Of a stretch of 33,340 nucleotides of DNA, positions 13,433 through 21,521 are shown piece after piece. This DNA is from UMGS1279 sp045577695 (GTDB taxonomy: Bacteria > Bacillota > Clostridia > Oscillospirales > Acutalibacteraceae): assembly GCA_045577695.1 (NCBI GenBank), contig JAZNIW010000050.1:1-33340 (forward strand), written 5' to 3'. Made by a program: the position numbers and the translations under genes. Each line of letters opens with the position of its first letter. Position 1 is the stretch's first letter. The notes under the pieces were generated by a model. It made no database searches. It had not been told where the DNA came from and saw only the letters and a program-made list of their open reading frames with translations.

Positions 13433-14896
13433 CTATATAATACGAAAACTATCGGCCATTACGCAACGGCGTTGGCGCGTAAAGCTGCGAGCCGAAGTGA
13501 TACCTTCACCGGTCGGGCCGGCGATGGTAAAGGTGGTATGTCCCTCTCCACCAAATCCAATGCCGGCGTAAGAGGGCGCATTTTTTACAAAAATTGTCGT
13601 CTCAACGGCCGCCGCAAAGCGGGAGAGATTATCAACATTTTTCGAATGCATATGCGCCGTATGGCGGTTGCCGTGCTCGGCCTTGACGGCCAAATCGATG
13701 GCCACGTCAATATTGGGAACACTGACAATCGGCAAAATCGGCATCATCAATTCTTCTTGTACAAACAAATGGTCAAAATCGGTTTCGCAGATAATACAAC
13801 GAACGTCACTGCCAACCGAAACACCAATCATCTGAAGCAGTATTGCGGCATCACGGCCAACACATTTGCGATTAACAGTTTTTTTGGTTTTGCCGGTCTT
13901 TTTATCGGTAACATCCACCAAAACAATTTTAGCCAAAGCATCGGCCTGAGCGGCCGAAATAAGGTAGGCACCATTTTTCTGCATAGCGTTGATAAGTCGA
14001 TCTTTGACATTATGGAAAACAAAAACTTCTTTTTCGGCAATACACGGAAGATTATTATCAAAGGTGCAACCGTCGATGATATCTTTGCCGGCCTTTTCTA
14101 TGTCGGCCGTATCGTCAACAATTACCGGAGGATTACCTGCACCGGCGCCAATAGCCTTTTTGCCGGAAGAAAGCACCGAGCGAACCACGCCGGGGCCGCC
14201 GGTACATACCAACAAACGTACAGCGGGGTGGGTTTGCATAATTTTGGCCGATTCCATTGTCGGTTTATCCATCGAAGCTACCAAGACTTCGGGGCCACCG
14301 GCCATTTGCGAGGCGCGGTTAACCAAATCGACAGCATAGTTAGAAACACAAATGGCACCGGGGTGGGGATTGAATACCACGCCGTTACCGGCCACAATCA
14401 TACCAATGCTGTTGCAAATCACCGTTTCGCTTGGGTTGGTGCTGGGGGTGATGGCGCCGACAACACCAAAAGGTGCCATCTCCACCAAGGTCAGCCCGTG
14501 GTCACCGGTTTTTGCTGCACTGACAATATCTTCGGTGCCGGGGGTTTTATCGGCCACCAAATGATGTTTCGCTTCTTTATGGTCAACGCGACCCATACCG
14601 GTTTCCGCCACACCCATTTCGGCCATAATGCGAGCCTCTTTACGGGTGAGTTCCCGAATAGCAGTAACGATTTTTTCGCGTTCCTCCACCCGCATGGCGC
14701 GTATGGCGCGATAACCGACCGAGGCGGCATCAATCGCCGCATTCATATCGGAATAAATACCAATCAGTTTACGACCGTTGTATTCGGTACTGGTGTAGGG
14801 AGCCGTTTGGCAAACCGAAGGTTGTTTGCTCTCCCCCAATGCTCCCATTACCTGACGCACAATATTTTCAATTTCTTTTTGACTTATGGCAGCCAT
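13433..14896 (-). CDS. pduP: CoA-acylating propionaldehyde dehydrogenase, PduP/EutE family
   Basis: The enzyme oxidises propionaldehyde to propionyl-CoA with NAD+. The 487 residues include an N-terminal encapsulation helix (KEIENIVRQVMGALGES, about 7-23), a linker, then the aldehyde dehydrogenase fold: ITPSTNPSETVICNS, the nucleotide loop CTGGPGVVRSVL, AGAGNPPVIVD, and the catalytic Cys285 in NNLPCIAEKE. The encapsulation helix is nearly the same as those on the zinc alcohol dehydrogenase and the aldolase of this locus, so all three probably use the same docking site on the shell. Confidence 0.93.
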   Translation of the reverse strand: MAAISQKEIENIVRQVMGALGESKQPSVCQTAPYTSTEYNGRKLIGIYSDMNAAIDAASVGYRAIRAMRVEEREKIVTAIRELTRKEARIMAEMGVAETGMGRVDHKEAKHHLVADKTPGTEDIVSAAKTGDHGLTLVEMAPFGVVGAITPSTNPSETVICNSIGMIVAGNGVVFNPHPGAICVSNYAVDLVNRASQMAGGPEVLVASMDKPTMESAKIMQTHPAVRLLVCTGGPGVVRSVLSSGKKAIGAGAGNPPVIVDDTADIEKAGKDIIDGCTFDNNLPCIAEKEVFVFHNVKDRLINAMQKNGAYLISAAQADALAKIVLVDVTDKKTGKTKKTVNRKCVGRDAAILLQMIGVSVGSDVRCIICETDFDHLFVQEELMMPILPIVSVPNIDVAIDLAVKAEHGNRHTAHMHSKNVDNLSRFAAAVETTIFVKNAPSYAGIGFGGEGHTTFTIAGPTGEGITSARSFTRQRRCVMADSFRII

Positions 14897-14899
14897 ATG

Positions 14900-15694
14900 C
14901 TATCGTCCTTCCGATTCATCTAAGAATTCTTGCCCTTCAAACACCAAGGTGGTGCCGTTTTCCGCGAAATAATTTTTCCAAGTGACACCGGGGTCCTCGT
15001 CGGTGACAATGGTATCAATCTCCTGCAGCGTGCAAACTTTCACAAAAGAAACCTTATCAAATTTACTGGAATCCACCGCCAACACCTTACGCGTAGCAGA
15101 AGCGAAAAAGGCTTTTTTCATTTCGCTGTCCCGCTCGTTGGAATCGGTTACACCACTTTGCATATCCACCCCTTTGCAAGAGCAGATGGCCATATCAACG
15201 TGAAAACCGCTTACCAAGCGCTCCGCTTGGTATCCAACCAAGGAAAGGCCGCCCTCTTTTAAGGTACCACCGGTGGAAATGATATTCCAATCCGGTTTGT
15301 TGCAAAGTTCAATTAAAATTTCAATCGAGTTGGTAATAAGGGTGATTTTCTTTTTGTGCAATATGCTTTTAATCACATTAAGTGCTGTAGAGCTGGCGTC
15401 GACCATAATGTAGTCGCCGTCCTGCACCATATCGGCCACCAGAGAACCGATTTTCTGCTTTCGCGTAATATTAGACTGTTTGCGAACGTGAAAGGGCAAA
15501 TCAATATTAAAATTATCTACCTTAACGGCACCGCCATAGGTTTTTTTGGCCAAGCCGTCTTGGTCTAATTTCTCCAAATCGCGACGAATGGTTTCTTCGG
15601 TCACCGAAAACTCGCGACTTAGATCACTTACAACAACCTTTCCTTCAACCGAAAGGTGGGCTAGGATTGCGTTTCTGCGCTCAATTGCCAGCAT
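14900..15694 (-). CDS. DeoR-family transcriptional regulator
   Basis: The 264-residue protein has the DeoR winged helix at the N-terminus (RRNAILAHLSVEGKVVVSDL, then SVTEETIRRDLEKLD). The C-terminal sugar-phosphate sensor domain has the DVRxRxx-like ISTGG core and GVTDSNERDSEMKK. It probably responds to a phosphorylated sugar such as fuculose- or rhamnulose-1-phosphate, by analogy with locus content. ATG 15694 is preferred (AAGGAGG 8 nt upstream) over the adjacent GTG 15697. It lies inside the microcompartment operon, between pduT and pduP. Candidate binding sites are in the aldolase promoter region (22332-22532). Confidence 0.9.
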   Translation of the reverse strand: MLAIERRNAILAHLSVEGKVVVSDLSREFSVTEETIRRDLEKLDQDGLAKKTYGGAVKVDNFNIDLPFHVRKQSNITRKQKIGSLVADMVQDGDYIMVDASSTALNVIKSILHKKKITLITNSIEILIELCNKPDWNIISTGGTLKEGGLSLVGYQAERLVSGFHVDMAICSCKGVDMQSGVTDSNERDSEMKKAFFASATRKVLAVDSSKFDKVSFVKVCTLQEIDTIVTDEDPGVTWKNYFAENGTTLVFEGQEFLDESEGR

Positions 15695-15731
15695 CACGCG
15701 GTCCTCCTTATTGCCTAATGTTATTTAAAAT

Positions 15732-16280
15732 CTACAAAATGCTTTGCCACAATTTTTGGTCCGGTCGCGGAATAACCGAGCTATCCAACAACATACCACG
15801 ATCGCTCGCTTCAGTTTCGGCGCGCTCAATGGCGGCCGTGACCGCCGACACGCTACCGGTAAGAAGCAGATAGGATTTTCCACACATACCTCTGGCCAAA
15901 CGCAATTCAATCAAATCCACCAAGGCAGTTTTGGCCGCGGCATCGGCGGCCACAATAGCCGTCGCAGCCGAGAAGCTTTCCATCACGCCCAATGCTTCTA
16001 CCCCTTCGGGTTGGGTAGCACCGTAAATGGCAGAAAAAATCGAATCATGGGGATTGCCCAGTACAAAACTGTCAATCACCTTTTCTTGGTATTTCATTTT
16101 AGCGGCATCTACCGATGCCTTTACAGCGCTGAGTTCACCGCTGATAATCACAATGTACTTTCCGGGACAGACGGTATTGCATTCCACAACCTCAACCTCT
16201 GCGGTTTTGATCATGGTATCGGCACCGCTCATACCGGTAGAAACGGTGTGGAATTCCACCATTCCAATTGCTTTACCCAT
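15732..16280 (-). CDS. pduT: Tandem-BMC (BMC-T) shell protein, PduT type with Fe-S cysteine
   Basis: The 182 residues hold two BMC domains (about 1-90 and 95-180; the second starts ALGVMESFSAATAIVAAD). Trimers of this type form pseudohexamers in the shell. Cys38, in TVCPGKYIV, is at the position where PduT of Citrobacter/Salmonella supplies one cysteine per subunit to a single [4Fe-4S] cluster at the trimer axis. The next gene upstream is the PduS-type flavoprotein, the known electron-transfer partner of PduT. The pair may pass electrons across the shell. Confidence 0.9.
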   Translation of the reverse strand: MGKAIGMVEFHTVSTGMSGADTMIKTAEVEVVECNTVCPGKYIVIISGELSAVKASVDAAKMKYQEKVIDSFVLGNPHDSIFSAIYGATQPEGVEALGVMESFSAATAIVAADAAAKTALVDLIELRLARGMCGKSYLLLTGSVSAVTAAIERAETEASDRGMLLDSSVIPRPDQKLWQSIL

Positions 16281-16302
16281 TCTCTTCTAACTCCTTTTGC
16301 GA

Positions 16303-17631
16303 CTAATTGGCCGTGATTACAATGTATCGGTCATTGGCTTCGGTAACGGTTCCGCTGATGGGGGTATGAATATCTACCCCTAAGGCGTCGGAGGATGCCA
16401 CACCAACGGCCTGGCCGGCGGTTACCTTATCGCCTTGACGGACGACGGCATCAGCCGGTTTGCCAATATGCTGACTCAATAATAGTTTCACCGATTTCGG
16501 TTGATACGCAGTTTCATCCAACGGGGCGGGGAAGTTGTATTCGGTCAAGCCCAATCTTGCGGTCAAACGGGATTTTAAAATATAGCGACCGTTCCGCTCG
16601 CCTTTCACGGGTTTTACCTGCACCTGCGGCACCGAAATACCACCCTTGCGAAGTCCACCTTTAACGGCGGCGATTAAAGTACGGGGGCTCAAACCTTGGA
16701 AGCAGGAATACATCTCACACAAGCCACAACTGCAACAGAAGAAGGTGCCGAGATAAGGCTCCACCGGTGCGCTGTTTCCACTGGAAAGCGACCGCATCAA
16801 TTTGTGCGGCTCAATGGGGTGCCCTAATAAATTACGAGGACAAAGATCGGTGCACATTTTACATTGGCAACAAGCCGACATCGCTCGTTTTACCGAAACG
16901 GTTGGGTTGGTCTCCCGCATTTTAATAATATACTGATCGGGCGGCATAACCAAAATCGCATTGGAGGTTTTCGTAATTACGTCGCTCTCGCTGACGATAT
17001 TACCGGTCATCGGGCCGCCGTTAATCAGTTTATAATCCGAAATGGTTGGGCCACCGGCCAAATCCAAAACCTCTTTCACGGTAATTCCAAGAGGAACCTT
17101 TAGCGTGATAGGGTTCTTGACCGCACCGGTAACCGTTATGTACTTGTGAGTGACCCCAGCGCCTTTTTGCATCGCATAATACGCGTTTAAAATGGTTTCT
17201 ACGTTAAAGACCGTAACTCCCACTTCGATCGGAATTTTTCCGGCAGGAACCACACGTCCGGTGGTTTCATAAATGGTAACGACCTCATCGCCGGCAGGAT
17301 ACACCTCCGGCAAGAGACCAATGCGAATGTGCGGAAAATCCGACAGGATGGCTTGGACTGCATCAACCGCCTTTTTGTAAGACGGTTTGATGGCAACAAT
17401 AGCACGCTCCGCCGAAACAGTGGTGCGTACCGTTTCCAACGCCGTTAAGATTTCTCGCGCATATTGTTGCATAACCTGGCGATGGAGTTTGAGCAAAGGC
17501 TCACACTCAGCACAATTCAATACTATGGTATCGGCCTTGTCGCTTAATTTGGCATAGCTGGGAAATCCCGCTCCGCCGGCTCCGACAACGCCGCTTTTTT
17601 TCAAAATAAGTTGTAAATCATTAATATTCAT
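16303..17631 (-). CDS. pduS: PduS/RnfC-like iron-sulfur flavoprotein
   Basis: The 442 residues start with the RnfC/NuoF-like glycine-rich FMN/NADH region (GVVGAGGAGFPSYAKL). A SLBB-like segment follows, then two [4Fe-4S] ferredoxin motifs (CCQCKMCTDLCP and CCSCGLCEMYSC), and the protein ends in a C-terminal barrel-sandwich-like domain (ADAVVRQGDKVTAGQAVG). In vitamin B12 systems PduS reduces cobalamin. This locus has a radical, B12-independent dehydratase, so another role is likely, such as NADH reoxidation or reducing power for the activase. The stop of the EutN gene lies 5 nt before its start. Confidence 0.88.
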   Translation of the reverse strand: MNINDLQLILKKSGVVGAGGAGFPSYAKLSDKADTIVLNCAECEPLLKLHRQVMQQYAREILTALETVRTTVSAERAIVAIKPSYKKAVDAVQAILSDFPHIRIGLLPEVYPAGDEVVTIYETTGRVVPAGKIPIEVGVTVFNVETILNAYYAMQKGAGVTHKYITVTGAVKNPITLKVPLGITVKEVLDLAGGPTISDYKLINGGPMTGNIVSESDVITKTSNAILVMPPDQYIIKMRETNPTVSVKRAMSACCQCKMCTDLCPRNLLGHPIEPHKLMRSLSSGNSAPVEPYLGTFFCCSCGLCEMYSCFQGLSPRTLIAAVKGGLRKGGISVPQVQVKPVKGERNGRYILKSRLTARLGLTEYNFPAPLDETAYQPKSVKLLLSQHIGKPADAVVRQGDKVTAGQAVGVASSDALGVDIHTPISGTVTEANDRYIVITAN

Positions 17632-17636
17632 TTACA

Positions 17637-17912
17637 TCAATCTTCCATTAATCCAATAGAGTTATCTACAATTCCTACAATAGCTGCATCTACGGGTGCA
17701 GAATCCATTCCGCATCCAATGCGTGCCGCACTTCCTTGTGCGACCAAAACAATTTCGCCGATGCCGGCACCTACGTTATCAACCGCCACAATGCGACCAC
17801 GTTCCGACATTTTATCCAGCGCTTCAACAATCATAAATTTGCTGCCCAGCAGCCCTTCGTTTTTTCGGGTGGCAACCACGCTGCCAACCACCTTTCCTAC
17901 CAACACAACCAT
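17637..17912 (-). CDS. pduN: EutN/CcmL-type pentameric vertex protein (BMC-P)
   Basis: The 91-residue protein has the EutN/CcmL/PduN fold signatures: GKVVGSVVATRKNEGLLGSK, then VDNVGAGIGEIVLVAQGSAA, and a C-terminal DAAIVGIVDNS. Pentamers of this family close the vertices of the shell. The start ATG has AAAGG a few bases upstream. It is followed almost immediately by pduS. Confidence 0.92.
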   Translation of the reverse strand: MVVLVGKVVGSVVATRKNEGLLGSKFMIVEALDKMSERGRIVAVDNVGAGIGEIVLVAQGSAARIGCGMDSAPVDAAIVGIVDNSIGLMED

Positions 17913-17936
17913 TCATCCTTTCTGCCCACGGAAGGT

Positions 17937-17975
17937 GGGCTCCGTTTTCTTTGCAAAACGCGAATGACGGAGCCC
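17937..17975. other. Intercistronic hairpin between shell genes
   Basis: GGGCTCCGT (17937-17945) pairs perfectly with ACGGAGCCC (17967-17975), and an inner GTTTT/AAAAC pair gives a second small stem. There is no T-run, so it is more likely an mRNA stability or processing element between the abundant BMC-H message and the low-abundance vertex and enzyme genes. Confidence 0.5.
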
Positions 17976-18008
17976 ATAAAACAGTCCGTCGGAGATTTTC
18001 CCAATCAA

Positions 18009-18287
18009 TTATTTAATGGAAGGTAAAATCTTTTCAACATCGGCATGGGGTCTGGGGATCACGTGTACCGCTACCAATTCACCCAATTTCGATGCGGCGG
18101 AAGAGCCCGACTCGGTGGCGGCTTTTACCGCACCAACGTCGCCTCTTACCATGACAGATACCAAGCCGGAACCAATTTTTTCGGTACCGATGAGCTCTAC
18201 GTTTGCAGCCTTTACCATTGCATCGGCAGCTTCAATCGCAGCAACCAAACCTCTGGTTTCTACCATCCCAAGTGCTTCGAGTGCCAT
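18009..18287 (-). CDS. Hexameric shell protein BMC-H (PduA/PduJ type), copy 1
   Basis: The 92-residue single BMC domain (ALGMVETRGLVAAIEAADAM, pore loop around EKIGSGLVSVMVRGDVGAV, ending HVIPRPHADVEKILP) is the main facet-forming shell unit. AGGAGGG lies 8 nt upstream of the ATG. The DNA at 18043-18173 is identical over 131 bp to 18394-18524 in the next gene upstream, which points to recent duplication or gene conversion. Confidence 0.93.
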   Translation of the reverse strand: MALEALGMVETRGLVAAIEAADAMVKAANVELIGTEKIGSGLVSVMVRGDVGAVKAATESGSSAASKLGELVAVHVIPRPHADVEKILPSIK

Positions 18288-18359
18288 ATTCTTTTCCCTC
18301 CTGTTTTAGTTTGCAAGGTGTTATTTAGAACGGCGCCTAACTGCGTCGTGCTAACCAAA

Positions 18360-18785
18360 TTATTTCAACTTCGGCAGAATTTTTTCTACGTCAGCATGGG
18401 GTCTGGGGATCACGTGTACCGCTACCAATTCACCCAATTTCGATGCGGCGGAAGAGCCCGACTCGGTGGCGGCTTTTACCGCACCAACGTCGCCTCTTAC
18501 CATGACAGATACCAAGCCGGAACCGATTTTTTCGGTACCGATAAGTTCTACGTTTGCGGCTTTTACCATAGCATCGGCAGCCTCAATCGCGGCTACCAAA
18601 CCTCTGGTTTCTACCATTCCTAATGCTTGCAATGCCATTTTCTTTTCCTCCTTAACGGGTGTGTTTTTCATTTTCGCAACCGGCGCTTCAACCGGTGTGT
18701 CTTTGGGTTGGGGCTTTTTCGCGGCAGCGGTCGGCTTTTTGGCGGCCGTCGTCGGTTTTTTTGCCCCGCTTTTTGCTGCTGCCAT
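18360..18785 (-). CDS. BMC-H shell protein with 49-residue Lys/Ala/Pro-rich N-terminal extension and internal start
   Basis: The full protein is 141 residues. Residues 1-49 are a disordered-looking basic tail with 13 lysines and repeated AAKKPT units, and residues 50-141 are a BMC-H domain almost the same as copy 1. The long form starts at ATG 18785 with AAGGTGG 7 nt upstream. In-frame ATG 18638 (Met50) has a perfect AAGGAGG (18647-18653) 8 nt upstream, so a 92-residue short form is very likely also made. PduB/PduB' of Salmonella uses a comparable internal start, where the N-terminal extension links shell to core. The tail here may anchor cargo or bind acidic partners. Confidence 0.88.
   Translation of the reverse strand: MAAAKSGAKKPTTAAKKPTAAAKKPQPKDTPVEAPVAKMKNTPVKEEKKMALQALGMVETRGLVAAIEAADAMVKAANVELIGTEKIGSGLVSVMVRGDVGAVKAATESGSSAASKLGELVAVHVIPRPHADVEKILPKLK
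18647..18653 (-). promoter_or_regulatory. Internal Shine-Dalgarno for the short BMC-H form
   Basis: AAGGAGG on the minus strand, inside the codons for VKEEKK, lies 8 nt before in-frame ATG 18636-18638. It is stronger than the site used by the long form, so the short form should be at least as abundant. Confidence 0.7.
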
Positions 18786-18831
18786 AAGGCATCCACCTTT
18801 CGGTTATCGCTTTTACATTATGTATATCGAA

Positions 18832-19161
18832 TTATACTTCTTGCAAATGCTTATCCTCTTGCTTTTTGGCTTTCTTTTGTTTGGTAAGGCGGGAAGCGCT
18901 AAGCTTTACCATACGCTCGGTTTCGCTGTGGGGACTGGCGATAACAGCCGAGGCTGCCAGTTCTTTGATGGCTCCGGCAGCCGCCGCTTCTACCGCGGCT
19001 TTGACGGCCGAAATTTGGCCTTTCACAATTACGGTAACCAAGCGACCACCCAGTTTACGCTCCCAAGTGACAAACTCAACCTCAGCGGCCTTGCACATCA
19101 AATCCAAACAATCGATGGCGGCGGCAACACTTTCCACTTCAACCAATCCTAATGAATTCAT
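18832..19161 (-). CDS. BMC-H shell protein with charged C-terminal tail
   Basis: The 109-residue protein has a BMC domain (SLGLVEVESVAAAIDCLDLM, LVTVIVKGQISAVKAAVEAA, VIASPHSETERMV) that has diverged from the PduA-like copies next to it. A lysine-rich C-terminal tail (KQKKAKKQEDKHLQEV) follows. It resembles PduK/EutK-like minor shell proteins in having a C-terminal extension, but without a recognisable added domain. GGAG lies 9 nt before the ATG. Confidence 0.85.
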   Translation of the reverse strand: MNSLGLVEVESVAAAIDCLDLMCKAAEVEFVTWERKLGGRLVTVIVKGQISAVKAAVEAAAAGAIKELAASAVIASPHSETERMVKLSASRLTKQKKAKKQEDKHLQEV

Positions 19162-19179
19162 GGGAGATTTCTCCTTTTA

Positions 19180-19455
19180 TTAGAGCTTGGGTAAAATTTT
19201 CTCAACGTCAGCGTGAGGTCTGGGGATCACGTGTACCGCTACCAACTCGCCGAGTTTCGAGGCGGCAGCCGAACCCGACTCGGTGGCAGCTTTCACAGCA
19301 CCAACATCGCCGCGAACCATAACCGATACCAAACCGGAACCGATTTTTTCGGTGCCGATAAGTTCTACCTCTGCTGCTTTTACCATTGCATCTGCTGCTT
19401 CGATTGCTGCAACCAAACCTCTGGTTTCTACCATTCCAAGTGCTTCAAGTGCCAT
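19180..19455 (-). CDS. Hexameric shell protein BMC-H (PduA/PduJ type), copy 3
   Basis: The 91-residue BMC domain differs from copies 1 and 2 at only a few residues (AAEVEL for AANVEL, GSAAAS for GSSAAS, no final Lys), but its DNA is clearly more diverged. It is therefore an older paralogue kept under protein-level selection. AGGAG lies 9 nt before the ATG. Confidence 0.92.
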   Translation of the reverse strand: MALEALGMVETRGLVAAIEAADAMVKAAEVELIGTEKIGSGLVSVMVRGDVGAVKAATESGSAAASKLGELVAVHVIPRPHADVEKILPKL

Positions 19456-19486
19456 TTGTAATATCTCCTTTTTTATGATTTATTGG

Positions 19487-19801
19487 TTAGTTCTTATCGA
19501 ATGCATTAAGCTTTAACATTTTTTCAGTGTCTTTTTCCACATTCGGAATAATGTGCGTGCAAATAACGCCGGAGACGGCTTCGGCGGCGCTTTTTGCCGC
19601 TTCTACGGCAGCCGTAACATCGGCTACGCCACCCCGAAATTTCACCGCTACAATCAGCGGAACTTTCAGTCCATCGGGGTTTCCCGGTTTGTTTTTATCA
19701 AAGTTTTCCACTGTCACATTAGCAGCTTTGCATCCGGCATCGCACGCCACAAAAGCGGCGGCTAAGCCGTAAACTTCAATAATTCCAACTGCTTTTCCCA
19801 T
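19487..19801 (-). CDS. BMC-H-like shell protein with loop insertion
   Basis: The 104-residue BMC domain (GKAVGIIEVYGLAAAFVACD, GGVADVTAAVEAAKSAAEA, HIIPNVEKDTEKML) has an insertion of about ten residues (FDKNKPGNPDGLK) before the central strand. The insertion would change the hexamer face or pore. It is probably a minor, specialised facet protein. ATG 19801 is chosen because AAGGG lies 8 nt before it. An upstream GTG (19810) abuts the same site. Confidence 0.85.
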   Translation of the reverse strand: MGKAVGIIEVYGLAAAFVACDAGCKAANVTVENFDKNKPGNPDGLKVPLIVAVKFRGGVADVTAAVEAAKSAAEAVSGVICTHIIPNVEKDTEKMLKLNAFDKN

Positions 19802-19812
19802 ATCCGTCACCC

Positions 19813-21018
19813 TTATTCGTCAATAACGATGGCAATCTTGAGGCCCTGCATCGCCAAGTTGGTCTTCAATGCCTCATTGATTTGTTCCAGCGGGAAACGG
19901 TGGGTAATCAATTTTTCCACCGGTAGGCCAATCCCCTTGGCGCGTTTCAAGAAATCAAAGGTGGTGGCGTAATCACGCAGGGTGTATACCCAAGAACCAA
20001 CCGTGGTAATCTCTTTGGCGCAAATATCAAAGTGGGGATTGATGGTGGCGTCACCGCCATTGATGAAGAAACCAAGTTCACAAAGTCCGCCACCGTTGCG
20101 AATAAATTTATAGATGTTCGCGTGGGCGATGGGAGAACCGGTACACTGAAAACCAAAATCGGCCGGATACCCACCAAAGGCATCTTCCACCGCTTTGGTC
20201 AGTTCTTCAATTCCCTTATGATTCTTGAAGTTCACCGAGCGGTCTGCACCCATTTCTTTCGCGAAGCTAAGGCGCTTATCTTCACCATCTACCGCCACAA
20301 TATTTTCAATGCCCATAGTACGAAGAACGGCGATACAAAGCAGGCCGATAGGACCGCAACCCTGCACAACAACACGGCTGTTAAACCGCAAGATGCCGGT
20401 GCTCTTGGCACGCTCCACCGCGTGGATCAACACGGCGGCCGGCTCGATCAAGATGCGGAGATCTAAGCTCAAATCGCTCACGTTGAATACGGTGGAACCA
20501 CCGCGAACCACGATGTAATCGGCGAACCAACCGTTGTGATGCACATCATCATCCGGAAGCAACCCGTACACATCGGCACCGCCAACATTTTGCTTGTTTA
20601 AATCAAACATCGTAATGTCGGGATTGTCTTTGAAAATCATACAGGTAACCACTTTATCGCCGATGGCCAGCGGTTTGCCTGCGCTGTCTTTTTTTACATT
20701 TTTACCCATGGCAACGATTTCGCCGGTCCCTTCATGACCGAGGACAACCGGAATCATGCCGAAGGGGTCGCGCTTGAACTCATGCGCATCGGTGCCGCAA
20801 ACACCACAACCCTCCACCTTAACCAAAATATCATCGTCACCCAAAGCGGGGATGGGATATTCTTTCAGTTCAAAATTTTCCAGGGAGGTCAGCATCGCAA
20901 CGCGGCCGGTTTTGGGAATCCCGCCGGCCGGCTTCGCGGCGGTGGCAGGCGGTGTGCCCTGCATCTGGCCAATTACCTGACGCACAATCTGCTCAATATC
21001 TGCAGAATTTACGCTCAT
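19813..21018 (-). CDS. Zinc-type (MDR) alcohol dehydrogenase with N-terminal encapsulation helix
   Basis: The 401-residue protein starts with an encapsulation-type helix (ADIEQIVRQVIGQMQG, about 6-21) and an Ala/Pro linker, followed by a medium-chain dehydrogenase. The catalytic zinc site is CGVCGTDAHEF and GHEGTGE, and the Rossmann site is GCGPIGLLCIAVLR. The four-cysteine structural zinc loop of classical members is not seen. Fucose/rhamnose loci of the GRM5 type carry such an enzyme, probably reducing lactaldehyde to 1,2-propanediol. It is the second alcohol dehydrogenase of the locus. Confidence 0.85.
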   Translation of the reverse strand: MSVNSADIEQIVRQVIGQMQGTPPATAAKPAGGIPKTGRVAMLTSLENFELKEYPIPALGDDDILVKVEGCGVCGTDAHEFKRDPFGMIPVVLGHEGTGEIVAMGKNVKKDSAGKPLAIGDKVVTCMIFKDNPDITMFDLNKQNVGGADVYGLLPDDDVHHNGWFADYIVVRGGSTVFNVSDLSLDLRILIEPAAVLIHAVERAKSTGILRFNSRVVVQGCGPIGLLCIAVLRTMGIENIVAVDGEDKRLSFAKEMGADRSVNFKNHKGIEELTKAVEDAFGGYPADFGFQCTGSPIAHANIYKFIRNGGGLCELGFFINGGDATINPHFDICAKEITTVGSWVYTLRDYATTFDFLKRAKGIGLPVEKLITHRFPLEQINEALKTNLAMQGLKIAIVIDE

Positions 21019-21041
21019 AACATCACTTTCCTTTACTGGGG

Positions 21042-21509
21042 TTATAACAGGGAAGCAAACACCTCTTGCCCGTATTCGGCCAAAGCGGTATCCTCTCCCT
21101 CACTGCCGCCACTGACGCCCAAACCGCCGATTAAACGGCCGGATTGGTCATACAGCGGAACGCCACCACCAAAAATTACAATCTTTCCCTGATTGGTAAA
21201 TTGAATTCCGTAGAGCGACCCGCCGGGGGCGGCCAATTCTTTTAGCGTTGTGGTCGGCATTTTTAAAGCCACCACGGTGTAGGACTTTTGCAACGCTACA
21301 TCGTAACTGGCGATATAGGCGTTATCCATACTTTGTACCGAAACAGGGTGTGCCGCCGCATTGGATACGGCTACCACCGCATTCACGCCGATGTCAGCTG
21401 CTCTTGCCTTCACCTTTTCAATCAAGGCGTTGGCCAAATCCAGCGTCATACCGTCGGTCAAACGGTCGACCACCTGTTCGGTCAGTCGTTTCATTTCCTG
21501 TTCGGTCAT
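21042..21509 (-). CDS. GlcG/HbpS-like protein (PduO C-terminal domain family)
   Basis: The 155-residue protein has an N-terminal helix (EMKRLTEQVVDRLTDG) that could be an encapsulation peptide. A GlcG/DUF336 domain follows (MTLDLANALIEKVKARA, GVNAVVAVSNAAAHPVSVQ, QGKIVIFGGGVPLYD, IGGLGVSGGSEGEDTALA). HbpS members bind haem, and the same domain forms the C-terminus of PduO. Its biochemical role in microcompartments is not settled. It lies between the aldolase and the zinc alcohol dehydrogenase. Confidence 0.82.
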   Translation of the reverse strand: MTEQEMKRLTEQVVDRLTDGMTLDLANALIEKVKARAADIGVNAVVAVSNAAAHPVSVQSMDNAYIASYDVALQKSYTVVALKMPTTTLKELAAPGGSLYGIQFTNQGKIVIFGGGVPLYDQSGRLIGGLGVSGGSEGEDTALAEYGQEVFASLL

Positions 21510-21521
21510 GGTAAAAACTCC

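Noticed and set aside
13472..14923. 483-codon plus-strand frame opposite pduP
   Set aside because: It is the complement shadow of the aldehyde dehydrogenase gene. The protein has low-complexity G/N/H/F composition and no domain.
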